From positions 1-41,397 of the IMG/VR virus record IMGVR_UViG_3300030116_005516: a DNA stretch of 41,397 nt. The stretch is one strand, 5' to 3'. The notes under the pieces are model-generated. The model was not told the origin of the DNA and made no database searches. It saw only the letters and a list, made by a program, of their open reading frames with translations. Made by a program: the position numbers and the translations under genes. This DNA comes from a virus. Each line of letters starts with the position of its first letter. Within the stretch, counting starts at the first letter, position 1. This document shows positions 7,527 to 16,462 of this stretch, piece after piece.

Positions 7527-10216
7527 TATTTTACATTTTTAAGTCTATAGATAAATGTTATATCATTTATTTCAAAAGTAGCGCCAACTGTACCATCGCA
7601 ATGCAATTGAAAGCTGTAAATATTATTTGCTTGCGAAGAAGTAGCTGGCTTTAATTCTGCATGATACCAAGTTGTAATATCTCCGCTTTTATTTTCTAAA
7701 GGACTTGTATCAGCGCTTCCTGTAGGTTTACCGCTTGTAGTGCCTTCAAAGTTATATAAAGTATCGGTATCTCCATTAATACTGTATTTTACTAATAAAC
7801 TTGAAGCATCACCTTTGTAAGATAAGCGAACTCTATATATTTTTTTTCTTATTGCAGGCTGACCAAAATCAATATCTTTTGTTTTGTAGGAAAAATTAGA
7901 ACTAGATGTTGACTCTGGATTAAAAGTCATAATATCTGAATCTGTATTACTCAAATAAATTAAATTTTGACTTCCGTCAATTGCAAAATTAGTCATATTT
8001 GTATTTATTGTAATTTTATTTATGCCTTTTGTCCATGATTTTAAAACAAAATCATAAAGAAGTATATCTTTATTTTCATTTTTAATTATAATTTGTCTTT
8101 TTTTAGGAATATATCCAATGTGAGCAGACGACATATCTGAATCATCGGAGCTACCATCTTCTCCATCAGTTATAAAAGACGACCAGCTAGCTTCGCTTAT
8201 AAGTCTTATTCCATTTTTTTCTAATAAATTTTCAACAGAGCGTCCATCATAAAAATAAACTCCAAATTCATTAAACCAAGCAATTCCAAAATCTGTTTTT
8301 GTAACATGATAATCAAAAGCGCAACCTTTATTTACATATGTATCTTCTAAAAATTCAATATTTTCAGCAATATTTATTATGTACATTGTTTTTTCTTTAA
8401 ACTGTAAGAGTCTATCTGCAAAAGCTTCTAGCTTTACAATACTTTCTCCATCATTTACAACAACATCAATTTTACCCATATTGTCTGGAAACACATCAAA
8501 TTTATTTATTTGACTTTTTAAAATTCTATCTGGATGAGTTTTATTTATTTGTTTTATATTTCCTATGTAAGAACGTCTTCCATGAACAACTGCTGTTTTA
8601 TATGTAGCTGTAAGCGACTTTACCTGTCCGCTAAAACCATTTATTGTTCTAAAAGTATCAACTCCATTTACATTTGCAGGACTAACACCTTTAATTACAG
8701 AGCTTTTATTTAAAAAAGTTCCAGACGTATTTGAAGTATTTGCCATGGCGTATGCTATTGTATCTCCATCTGGTAGCCATTTTAAGCCTTTATCAATAAA
8801 GTCTAGTTCACCAATAAGATAAAAATTATCATTTTGCTGTACTTTAAAATATAATCTTGAGCCTGTAATTCTTCTACTTATATCATAGCTCCCACTTGTA
8901 TTGCATGGATTTGTATAAATATCAAAATTTAAAAGAAGTGGCGCGCCAGCAATTCTTATTTTATTTACATTGTTTGCATCTGTATCTTCAAAAAGAAAAG
9001 GAAGAGATTCTTGTTTTTCATCATCATATAAATATGAATGAAAAAACGTATATGTACCTACTTGAAATCCTGTTAATGAAACATCTTTACTTAGTACAGG
9101 GCCGCTTACATAATAAGTAGGAGAAGCTGTGCTACCATTGCTATCTTGAACATTTATTAAATATTTATTAAATGTGTCTCCTAGCGATGCAGTTCCTTTT
9201 GTTATATTTGAAGAAGAACATACTAAAAAGTTCCAACAATCTGGCTCAATTTCAGTTTTATTAAAATCAAAGTCTAAAAAAGAGGCGTCTCCAGAAGTAA
9301 AATGAGAAATTCTTGCTAATGTTAAATCTGCATATTCAGCAGAACTTATAAATATTGCAACAATAAATGTTGCGTCTTCTGATATTGTATATGCTATGCT
9401 TTCTTCTGTAATTATAGATAAAACATTGCTTGAGCTTGATGTTGCTTTTACATTATTGTCTCCAAAAACAGGAAAATGCGTTATGTCATCAGACAAATTT
9501 ACATTAGTTCCTGCCCAATCAGATGCTGTATTTGGCAATATTTCAGTAAACTGCACACCTACTCTTAAATTTACAGCCATATTTCTTGCAACAGCATCAG
9601 AAGAGCTGTCAGCAACAGAACCAACATATTCTGAATTTGTAGAGTTTACTGTGTTTGTATCATCTGGGCCAGCAAAAGGAGTTGAAATTAAACATCTTCC
9701 AAGAGTAGGTGATGATATTGCTGAATATTCTGTTCTCCAACCAATTGCTCCAGAATCTGCATTAAGAGCATCAAATCTTTCATCACTTATATAGCCAAAC
9801 CAAAGACCAGCGTTATTTAATTGTCCGTCTCCAATTCGTAAATTTCCATCTCCAACATAAAAAACAGGATGTGTTGTGTCTAAACCGCTTATTTGAGCAG
9901 TATCCCAACCCTCACTATCTTTTATATCAAAATTATTATTTGTTGAGTCATATGCGATTATAAATGTTTCATTTCCAGCACCTCCATCTAATTGTAAATC
10001 ACTAGCCATTGTAAATAATCCGCGATTTGCTAGAATAGAACAGGTATTTGAGTCTGAGCTGTTTATATCAACTCCACCTAAAGTGCATAATCTACCGAGC
10101 TTGTCAATTTTTACATCTTGAAGTTGAGGAGATTCAATATTTTGTATATCTCTTGGGTCGGTGTTTGAGTTAATACCGCCGTGAAATCCTTCTATTATAA
10201 ATGGTTGTTTTGGCAC
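7526..10216 (-). CDS. Large tail nozzle or tubular-like protein (896 aa)
   Basis: The start at 10216 overlaps the stop of the 217-residue gene. The opening motif (EGFHGGINSNTDPRDI, then QLQDVKIDKLGRL) is of the type seen in large podovirus tail proteins that begin with a GG(I/L)N segment. The body is beta-rich with recurring short strands and ends in a beta-sandwich-like region. Its size and its place directly after two adaptor-like genes match P22 gp10 and T7 gp12 nozzle proteins, which form the distal tail tube. Functional equivalence is inferred from size, order and composition. Confidence 0.75.
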   Translation of the reverse strand: MPKQPFIIEGFHGGINSNTDPRDIQNIESPQLQDVKIDKLGRLCTLGGVDINSSDSNTCSILANRGLFTMASDLQLDGGAGNETFIIAYDSTNNNFDIKDSEGWDTAQISGLDTTHPVFYVGDGNLRIGDGQLNNAGLWFGYISDERFDALNADSGAIGWRTEYSAISSPTLGRCLISTPFAGPDDTNTVNSTNSEYVGSVADSSSDAVARNMAVNLRVGVQFTEILPNTASDWAGTNVNLSDDITHFPVFGDNNVKATSSSSNVLSIITEESIAYTISEDATFIVAIFISSAEYADLTLARISHFTSGDASFLDFDFNKTEIEPDCWNFLVCSSSNITKGTASLGDTFNKYLINVQDSNGSTASPTYYVSGPVLSKDVSLTGFQVGTYTFFHSYLYDDEKQESLPFLFEDTDANNVNKIRIAGAPLLLNFDIYTNPCNTSGSYDISRRITGSRLYFKVQQNDNFYLIGELDFIDKGLKWLPDGDTIAYAMANTSNTSGTFLNKSSVIKGVSPANVNGVDTFRTINGFSGQVKSLTATYKTAVVHGRRSYIGNIKQINKTHPDRILKSQINKFDVFPDNMGKIDVVVNDGESIVKLEAFADRLLQFKEKTMYIINIAENIEFLEDTYVNKGCAFDYHVTKTDFGIAWFNEFGVYFYDGRSVENLLEKNGIRLISEASWSSFITDGEDGSSDDSDMSSAHIGYIPKKRQIIIKNENKDILLYDFVLKSWTKGINKITINTNMTNFAIDGSQNLIYLSNTDSDIMTFNPESTSSSNFSYKTKDIDFGQPAIRKKIYRVRLSYKGDASSLLVKYSINGDTDTLYNFEGTTSGKPTGSADTSPLENKSGDITTWYHAELKPATSSQANNIYSFQLHCDGTVGATFEINDITFIYRLKNVK

Positions 10217-10869
10217 TATTCAGATTTACTCAAGAAAGGAGCTAGCGCGTTTACATATTCTGCTAACAATTCTTGATACTGAGCGCGATGGAGTATAACT
10301 ATTTCACTATCTTCATCTTCGTTAAAAAACGTAATTTGTCTTTGTTTTAATCTTGCGCTAGCACCAAGAACTAGAGCATGTTCTAGCTCATTAGGAAATT
10401 TAGAAACAGAAGAATCTCCATGTTCAATCGTTGGATTTTGCATAGAGTAAAATCTTGCAGGGTTATTTGATGAAGGCTCTGGATAAACATAAATATCATT
10501 ATCATTAAAAGTCCATCTTGGAGCTTCGTCTGTAGCAAAAAAAATACTTTGAGGGTTTTGAATTTTTCCATTTAAAGAAGCATTAGCAAAAACGCAAGAT
10601 AAATACAGGTCTGTAGTGCTGTCGCTTTCTCTTCTTTCTACTAATAAAATTCTTGAGCCTTCAACATCAGATGAAATTGGATTAGAAGTAACATTTGAAG
10701 ATTTTGTTGCATATTGAAATAATATATTTGGATTTACTTTATTAATAATATCAATTGCTGTATCCTGCAAAGCATCTTGTATTGCCTGCTCATTTGCACT
10801 TGAATCATCTGAACCAATGCTTGCAGTTGCTCCAATTAAATCCTCTATTCTAGTTTGAAAAGTGGCCAT
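10216..10869 (-). CDS. Head-tail adaptor-like protein (217 aa)
   Basis: The start at 10869 overlaps the previous stop. The amino half is helical (TRIEDLIGATASI, QAIQDALQDTAIDIINKV), followed by short beta strands and a carboxyl helix (RAQYQELLAEYVNALAPFL). Small alpha/beta proteins between capsid and nozzle genes in podoviruses usually form the dodecameric adaptor under the portal. No motif fixes the family, so adaptor is a positional call. Confidence 0.65.
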   Translation of the reverse strand: MATFQTRIEDLIGATASIGSDDSSANEQAIQDALQDTAIDIINKVNPNILFQYATKSSNVTSNPISSDVEGSRILLVERRESDSTTDLYLSCVFANASLNGKIQNPQSIFFATDEAPRWTFNDNDIYVYPEPSSNNPARFYSMQNPTIEHGDSSVSKFPNELEHALVLGASARLKQRQITFFNEDEDSEIVILHRAQYQELLAEYVNALAPFLSKSE

Positions 10870-11786
10870 TAATCATCAGCTCCTGTTGTATTTTCAATTG
10901 AACCATTTCTTGTTGTTACAAAAACTTGCATAGGATTTGGAATTATGTGAGGCATTGGTTCTTTTGCCCTTGAAGTTTCAATATAATCTTGTTCTAGTTT
11001 TTTTGCTAAACCCATATGCCCGCTACCAACTTGAAGATTTCCCCCAAGATTTAAAAAGTGTCCTAGTGTATTGTGTATTGCTGCTGGAATTAACTGTTCT
11101 GGCAAGTCAACTCTACTAGCAACGCTTGTTTTTGGCTCTGGTTTTGCATAATAATACACTTTTAAAGTATTTCCACTATCTGGATTTTTTGTTAAATACA
11201 GTTTTTGAGTATCTTCTTGCCAAAACCCACCACTTGAATATGCTGTTGTTCCACTAGAAGAATTTACAGCAACTGAATAACTATTATCGTCAACTTTTGT
11301 TATTGAAAGTCTTTTACTATTTAAATGAGATATTTTAGTTGCAGTTGTATAATGCCCTTTGATTTCGCTAAATATAACAAAATCTCCTGTATCTAAACCA
11401 TGAGAAGATGAAGTTATAACTGTAGGACTTGCTGATGTTATACCTGTTATTGAACCCGTAGAAACATCTGTTTTTATATAATATCCAATTTTAGAAACAT
11501 CGTCGTCATCAACATTAGATATAATTGCAGACTCATCTACAAACGGAACGTCTGCTTGGTCAAACTCAACTTTATATATTTGCCCAGAATAATTAGATTT
11601 TGTAAATACATATTCTTTCCCGCTTGAAGAAAATGTTTGATAATCTTTTTTTCTTACTGCTCTCATCGCAATATCGTTTACAGCTTGGTCAAAATATATT
11701 TCCATTAAATTGTGAGAAACAGGTAGTTCAACTCCACCTGTTATAACTCCAGCGTCTATTAATTCATATGCTTCTTGGTATCTCAT
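10869..11786 (-). CDS. Adaptor or connector-like structural protein (305 aa)
   Basis: The start at 11786 overlaps the stop of the 38-residue gene (ATGA). The first 60 residues are helical and resemble the adaptor folds that open with a segment like YQEAYELIDAG. A central beta-rich domain (SITGITSASPTVITSSSHGL) looks like the small immunoglobulin or SH3-like insertions found in connector proteins. A carboxyl region of helices follows. It lies just after the capsid gene and before two further tail genes, which supports a role at the head-tail junction. Confidence 0.65.
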   Translation of the reverse strand: MRYQEAYELIDAGVITGGVELPVSHNLMEIYFDQAVNDIAMRAVRKKDYQTFSSSGKEYVFTKSNYSGQIYKVEFDQADVPFVDESAIISNVDDDDVSKIGYYIKTDVSTGSITGITSASPTVITSSSHGLDTGDFVIFSEIKGHYTTATKISHLNSKRLSITKVDDNSYSVAVNSSSGTTAYSSGGFWQEDTQKLYLTKNPDSGNTLKVYYYAKPEPKTSVASRVDLPEQLIPAAIHNTLGHFLNLGGNLQVGSGHMGLAKKLEQDYIETSRAKEPMPHIIPNPMQVFVTTRNGSIENTTGADD

Positions 11787-11899
11787 TTATTTTTTTTCTT
11801 TCTTCTTTTGCGAAGCCTTGATTTTTTTAAGGTTTTTACCATTCTTGACGAGCCATCACTAAAAACCATTGCTCCTGTTCCGTATGTTGTTTTTTTCAT
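11783..11899 (-). CDS. 38-aa basic protein echoing the capsid amino terminus
   Basis: The ORF starts at ATG 11899 and ends in TGA at 11783-11785, overlapping the next ATG. Residues 6-19 read YGTGAMVFSDGSSR, nearly the same as YGTGTAMQFSDGSQR at residues 5-19 of the capsid protein encoded just upstream. The rest is a Lys/Arg tail (KKSRLRKRRKKKNK). It has only a weak ribosome site and lies directly after the 13-bp stem-loop that follows the capsid gene. It may be a partial duplication of the capsid start fused to a nucleic-acid-binding tail; function unknown. Confidence 0.6.
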   Translation of the reverse strand: MKKTTYGTGAMVFSDGSSRMVKTLKKSRLRKRRKKKNK

Positions 11900-11906
11900 A
11901 TTCTTT

Positions 11907-11935
11907 AATACTAGGGGCAAAATGCCCCTAGTATT
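11907..11935 (-). terminator. 13-bp perfect stem-loop after the capsid gene
   Basis: AATACTAGGGGCA (11907-11919) pairs perfectly with TGCCCCTAGTATT (11923-11935) around a three-base loop. It lies between the capsid stop and the 38-residue gene. There is no clear U-run on the transcript, so partial attenuation or protection of the capsid mRNA 3' end is more likely than full termination. Confidence 0.65.
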
Positions 11936-11947
11936 GGTTATTTGTTA

Positions 11948-13399
11948 TTAGACTAGCTTAAGAATAGCATGGGTTTGCTCATTACGAACTTCCATACCAA
12001 CTTCCATTAGCCACTCATCTGTTTCTCCGTCTCTACCATCTTTCACAATATCTTTGCGAAGTTGCATATCACGGCCAGCCAAAGGACGAACTGAAAAGTT
12101 TGCAGGGTCAATTGCAATTGCATAATCTTCATATGCGCCTTTTAGATACGGATGAGGAACAAAATCAAGTTGACCAACTGGCCCCATGTAGGAGCGAACT
12201 CTTAGTCCACCTTTTGTTTCTTCTCCAGTATCGTAAAAACCAGTATTTCCAGTTCTTACAGCACCAGCTAATTGAACTAGCCACTTATTTGATGCAAAAA
12301 CAGTTTTTGTCATACTTCCAGAAACCATATCTGAAAATACATACTCAACAACTCCATCAAGATTGCTAACTCCTTCGCTATAATCCCATTGAAGATTAGA
12401 ATTTCCGTCTGCATTTAGAGATTGAATTGCGCCTGCTGTTCCACCAACGCCTAATCCTTGAAAAGTCCTTTTAGGATTTTCAGCAGTAGCGTCAAGAGAA
12501 ATAGCTCCATTTGTAAGCATTGCCCATTCAATATCTCCTTTTATTTTTGCTAGCTTTCTAGCTTGTAAACGAGATAGTTCAGAACCGCCATAATGCTCTG
12601 ATACTTTTGCAGTACCTGTTATTGTATATGGTTCACGAAAAATTTGCGTACAATTTTTCAATCTGCGTACTTTCTTGCGAGTTTCTGAACCAACAGCAGA
12701 ACCTTCAGCAATTCCAGCGACACCATTTTCACGCATAAAGTAATCAGCGTCAGCAAAATTAGCTTCACCGAAACCATTGCTTCCACTATGATTTTGATAT
12801 CCGTAAAAATCTGTTGCCGTACCATTATCATAAAAACGACCAGCATTAGCAACATATGTTAATGTCATTACACCAGAGCTATTTGCGACAATTAAGTCTG
12901 TGCCATCTGCTTCATTTTCAGTATTATAAGCATCAAGACTTGCATGAGCATGCGCCCCTACAAATTGAACCATTAAATCTGTTGCTGAAGCGTGATTTAC
13001 GCCTTTACCAACAGCAATACAAATTAAATGAGTAATGTCACTATCGCTAAATGAACTTCCTGTATGAGTTGCGGAATATATACCGCCAACTTCAAACATT
13101 TCCATTTGTGCTTGTCTTTCGCAAATTAAAATTGCATTATCGCCGTTATCACCAGCAGATGCGGTGTCTGAAAGTTGAGCGGCAGTTGTTGTAAACTTCT
13201 CGCTCTTTTTAATCATATACTCGTCTTCCATCCATTCAAAGATAGGCACAGGGGTAACAACTGACTGTAACCCGAACAGAGAGAAGATAGGAGTAACATT
13301 TGGATTGTAGTAATGGATTTTATCGCCCAATTCAAGAACTTGTCTTTGAGACCCGTCCGAAAATTGCATGGCTGTACCAGTACCATAACTTGTAGGCAT
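11948..13399 (-). CDS. Major capsid protein (483 aa)
   Basis: The start at 13399 follows AGGAGG, the strongest ribosome site among the structural genes, as expected for the most abundant virion protein. It lies directly after an acidic scaffold-like gene in the order portal, scaffold, capsid. The amino region (NPNVTPIFSLFG, then PIFEWMEDEYMIKK) resembles HK97-fold capsid proteins of the SU10/DUF5309-like type. The carboxyl part has helices and a late beta segment (VRSYMGPVGQLDFVPHPYL) consistent with the P and A domains. The fold assignment is inferred; identity as capsid is well supported by position, length and the following stem-loop. Confidence 0.85.
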   Translation of the reverse strand: MPTSYGTGTAMQFSDGSQRQVLELGDKIHYYNPNVTPIFSLFGLQSVVTPVPIFEWMEDEYMIKKSEKFTTTAAQLSDTASAGDNGDNAILICERQAQMEMFEVGGIYSATHTGSSFSDSDITHLICIAVGKGVNHASATDLMVQFVGAHAHASLDAYNTENEADGTDLIVANSSGVMTLTYVANAGRFYDNGTATDFYGYQNHSGSNGFGEANFADADYFMRENGVAGIAEGSAVGSETRKKVRRLKNCTQIFREPYTITGTAKVSEHYGGSELSRLQARKLAKIKGDIEWAMLTNGAISLDATAENPKRTFQGLGVGGTAGAIQSLNADGNSNLQWDYSEGVSNLDGVVEYVFSDMVSGSMTKTVFASNKWLVQLAGAVRTGNTGFYDTGEETKGGLRVRSYMGPVGQLDFVPHPYLKGAYEDYAIAIDPANFSVRPLAGRDMQLRKDIVKDGRDGETDEWLMEVGMEVRNEQTHAILKLV

Positions 13400-13432
13400 A
13401 TATACCTCCTATTTTTACACCTACACTAAAGT

Positions 13433-14359
13433 TTATTTTTTATAGTGTGGCGTATTTGGATTATTAAAAGCCATAATTCCTTTCCAAAAATCATCAACTG
13501 CTTTTTCTTCTGGCTCAATAGCATTTGGAGCGCTTCCACTTACGGATGCAGCGCTGTTTTGCTTGTTTTTTGCTTTTAAGACAGGCTGTTTAGTTTCTGA
13601 ATTAGAATTATTGTTTTTTTGTGATAAAGTTTTCCACACTTTAACCAAGTTCTCCTGCGAAACATTATTTGGGTCTTGCATAAACTGACGATATTCAACT
13701 ATTTCAGTATCGCTTAACCCCATTTTCTGTAACGCTACAGTTTCAGCATCAAAAGCTTGAGATTGATTTAACTCAGCTTTTAATTTTTCCACTTCTATCA
13801 TGGCTTGAGCAGCTCCTTGACGAATAAGCCATTCGTCTTGAGCTTTTCTCCATTTTGCGGAGCTAGAATTATCAACGCTTTCATCAAGAACGTCATAATC
13901 ATCTGGCTTAACAGGCGGTGAGTTTAAATCCCTTTGTTGTTCTTTAACAGATTCTGTTAATTTTTGAACAACTTCTGGGTTTGATGCTAAAAAATTATCT
14001 AACTGCTCTAGCTTTTCAAACTTATCTTTTTGAGAGTTCCATTCATTTCTTTCCTTATCTGATTTTGATTGGAGCTGTTTGTAAGCTTCAGCAAGTTGTT
14101 TTTGTCCTTCAGCATCATTTTTAAACTTGTTCTCAATGAGCCATTGTTCAATCTGTGATTCTTCTTGTGTTTCTTCTTTATCCTTCTTCTCATCAGCTTG
14201 AGCTTCTTGAACTTCGCTAGATTCTTCAGCCGATTGCGTTTCTGTCTCAACCGCGCTTTCTTCTGTTGATGAAGAGCCATTATTAAATGCGTCTAATTCA
14301 TTAAATAGGTTATCTTCGCTCATTTGCTCATTCTGGTTTTTCTGGTCTTCGTTTGTCAT
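13433..14359 (-). CDS. Scaffolding protein (308 aa)
   Basis: The start at 14359 follows AAAAGGAG. The protein is very rich in Glu, Gln, Asn, Ser and Lys. It has a disordered acidic first third (residues 1-75), long coiled-coil helices (KQLQSKSDKERNEWNSQKDK and onward) and a Lys-containing end. This acidic, helical, low-hydrophobicity profile between portal and capsid genes is typical of podovirus and siphovirus scaffolds, which guide procapsid assembly and are then released. No protease motif is seen. Confidence 0.8.
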   Translation of the reverse strand: MTNEDQKNQNEQMSEDNLFNELDAFNNGSSSTEESAVETETQSAEESSEVQEAQADEKKDKEETQEESQIEQWLIENKFKNDAEGQKQLAEAYKQLQSKSDKERNEWNSQKDKFEKLEQLDNFLASNPEVVQKLTESVKEQQRDLNSPPVKPDDYDVLDESVDNSSSAKWRKAQDEWLIRQGAAQAMIEVEKLKAELNQSQAFDAETVALQKMGLSDTEIVEYRQFMQDPNNVSQENLVKVWKTLSQKNNNSNSETKQPVLKAKNKQNSAASVSGSAPNAIEPEEKAVDDFWKGIMAFNNPNTPHYKK

Positions 14360-14383
14360 ACGATGCTCCTTTTAAGTTATCCG

Positions 14384-16390
14384 CTATGCTAGCGGAGCTT
14401 TTGTTTGTGAGTTAATCGCTTCTTGAACCATAGACAATTGCTCGCCGACCGAGCGAGTTTTGTCTCTTTGTCGCGCTTTTTCTAGCTTTGCGTTTGATTT
14501 TATGTTGCTTACTGCCTCAGAAACTGGCTTTGTCGCTTCACTAATCTCTGCGCGCATATTAGCATGGAAAACTTCGCGCTCTCTGGTTTGTAAATCTCCG
14601 GACATCCTTTTAAGCTGTTCTTGCGCTTGTTGCAATTGAGCTTGCAAGTTTGAAATCTCTCCCATTCTTTGCATTAAGGATGCCTTGTCTATATTGCCTT
14701 TCATATTCATAATAACTTGAGCTTTATCATAAATACCAGCATTTAATAGAGTTAAATCTTTTTGCAGTTCTGCCATTGGTGATTTAGACCTTGTAGAACC
14801 AACAACAACCCTCACATCAAATTGAGAGGTTTGCATGTCATATAATTTTTTTACCGCGCCTGTTTTGTCATCAATTACAGGTATATTTAAATTTATTTCA
14901 CTTTCTTCGCCAGTTGGACTTAATATTCTTAATGTTCTTTGTTGGTCATAAACATCTGGCATCCATTGAGTAATTATTTTACCACACCTAGTTAACATAT
15001 CATAAATAGGCAATATTTTCCAATTTTGTTTACGACTTGAAGATTCATCCATTATTTGTGCTTCACCAACTGTACCCGGAGCGCCTTGAGCATTTCCTTG
15101 TAAAAATTTATACGCACCGAAAACAGTCTCTATATCAATTTCATATCTTCCTTTTTCAGTATAAAGTTGAGAAGAGACTGCGGGGGGAGCAAATTCTTTT
15201 ATTTTTCCAGATGCTAAAGCACCCGGATTTGCTCTGATTATTGCATTAGGAACATGCCACTTTTGTATTTCGCTAGCATCAATAGCTCCATCTTCATATA
15301 AGAGCTTAAAATTGGTAGTAGCGTTTGTATGTGAGATTATAAGCGCTTCGGTGCGATTAAGCATACGTTGCGGTGTTTTTGCATGTCGCACATCTCCACT
15401 TGGAAATGGATTGCCTGCATGCTCATTACACGCAACTACAATAGGGTATTCAGAAATTGGCAATATATCATCATAAAGAACTGTATCGCCTACAACAAAA
15501 ACTTCTCTTATTCTTGTTTGATATGCTATTTGTTCTGTTATAATTCCTTTTTTTATAAAATCTTCATATTGCTTGTCTGAAATTAAATCTAAATATTCTT
15601 CTTTGGTATAAAGTTTACTTTTACCTGTTTGCATATCTAAAATTAAAGCATGAGGAATGTTCACTTTAGTAAAGTAACAATATTTTCTTACTTTATCTTG
15701 ATGGTCGTGAGCCATTCCCCCTCTTGTTTCAATATGGTCTCTTGAATACTTACCAGACTCCTGTTCATTTCTATGAGAGTCTGTTTGAGCATCTTCAATT
15801 TCTTTTGCATATTTAGGAAAAAGTATTTTTAAATGTTCTTTTGTATGTATGTCAGAATAAATAATTGCGCTAGCATCAGAAAAATCTGATAAGCTAGAAT
15901 TTGGGTCAACAAATATTGATTCTGGTGGCATACGTTTTACTTTTATTGTTCCAAGGCCACCATCTCCTTTCCAATCTGGATAGATATACATATAAGCTAA
16001 ACCTTTTACAATAAAATCTTTACATGCCTGTCGAAAATGTATATCCGCGTCTGAGTCGTACCATATTTTATCTAAAAGTTGGTCAAAGACAAACGCTGCA
16101 TCATTATCGGTTTTACCAACGGCATGGACATCCCACTCTGGAGCAGATGCAGCTATGTTTGCCAATACTTGCTCAACAGCAGGACGTATTTTGTTATTAG
16201 ATTCGGGGGGTTGCCCCACACTAAGCAAGTAATTTTTTTGCGCTTTTGTTAGTTGAGACCCTAAATAAAATTCATGGTCTTCTGACATTTGAAAACGAAA
16301 CTCGCTAGAAGAGCTTTCAAACAGCAAATAGTCTGCCCTTACCTCCTCTGCGGAAATTTTTTTAGTATCTAGCTTACTTAAGTTTAACAT
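14384..16390 (-). CDS. Portal protein, P22-like (668 aa)
   Basis: The length is within the range of P22-type portals. The amino region (EFRFQMSEDHEFYLGSQLT, then NKIRPAVEQVLANIAASAPEW) and the following wing segment with DKIWYDSDADIHFRQACKDF match that family well. The carboxyl 80 residues form a Gln/Arg-rich coiled coil (LQAQLQQAQEQLKRM) equivalent to the barrel. The ring sits at the capsid vertex and is the DNA channel and packaging dock. It lies between the large terminase gene and the scaffold gene. A 72-bp gap upstream separates it from the terminase and shows no gene. Confidence 0.85.
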   Translation of the reverse strand: MLNLSKLDTKKISAEEVRADYLLFESSSSEFRFQMSEDHEFYLGSQLTKAQKNYLLSVGQPPESNNKIRPAVEQVLANIAASAPEWDVHAVGKTDNDAAFVFDQLLDKIWYDSDADIHFRQACKDFIVKGLAYMYIYPDWKGDGGLGTIKVKRMPPESIFVDPNSSLSDFSDASAIIYSDIHTKEHLKILFPKYAKEIEDAQTDSHRNEQESGKYSRDHIETRGGMAHDHQDKVRKYCYFTKVNIPHALILDMQTGKSKLYTKEEYLDLISDKQYEDFIKKGIITEQIAYQTRIREVFVVGDTVLYDDILPISEYPIVVACNEHAGNPFPSGDVRHAKTPQRMLNRTEALIISHTNATTNFKLLYEDGAIDASEIQKWHVPNAIIRANPGALASGKIKEFAPPAVSSQLYTEKGRYEIDIETVFGAYKFLQGNAQGAPGTVGEAQIMDESSSRKQNWKILPIYDMLTRCGKIITQWMPDVYDQQRTLRILSPTGEESEINLNIPVIDDKTGAVKKLYDMQTSQFDVRVVVGSTRSKSPMAELQKDLTLLNAGIYDKAQVIMNMKGNIDKASLMQRMGEISNLQAQLQQAQEQLKRMSGDLQTREREVFHANMRAEISEATKPVSEAVSNIKSNAKLEKARQRDKTRSVGEQLSMVQEAINSQTKAPLA

Positions 16391-16462
16391 TTAACTACTC
16401 TAATGTTACAAAAATGTTTTGCAAAACTCAAAATTTTTTATTAAATAAAATAAAAATGTAAA

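Noticed and set aside
9396-9794. 132-aa plus-strand reading frame
   Set aside because: Antisense shadow of the 896-aa tail gene without start signals.
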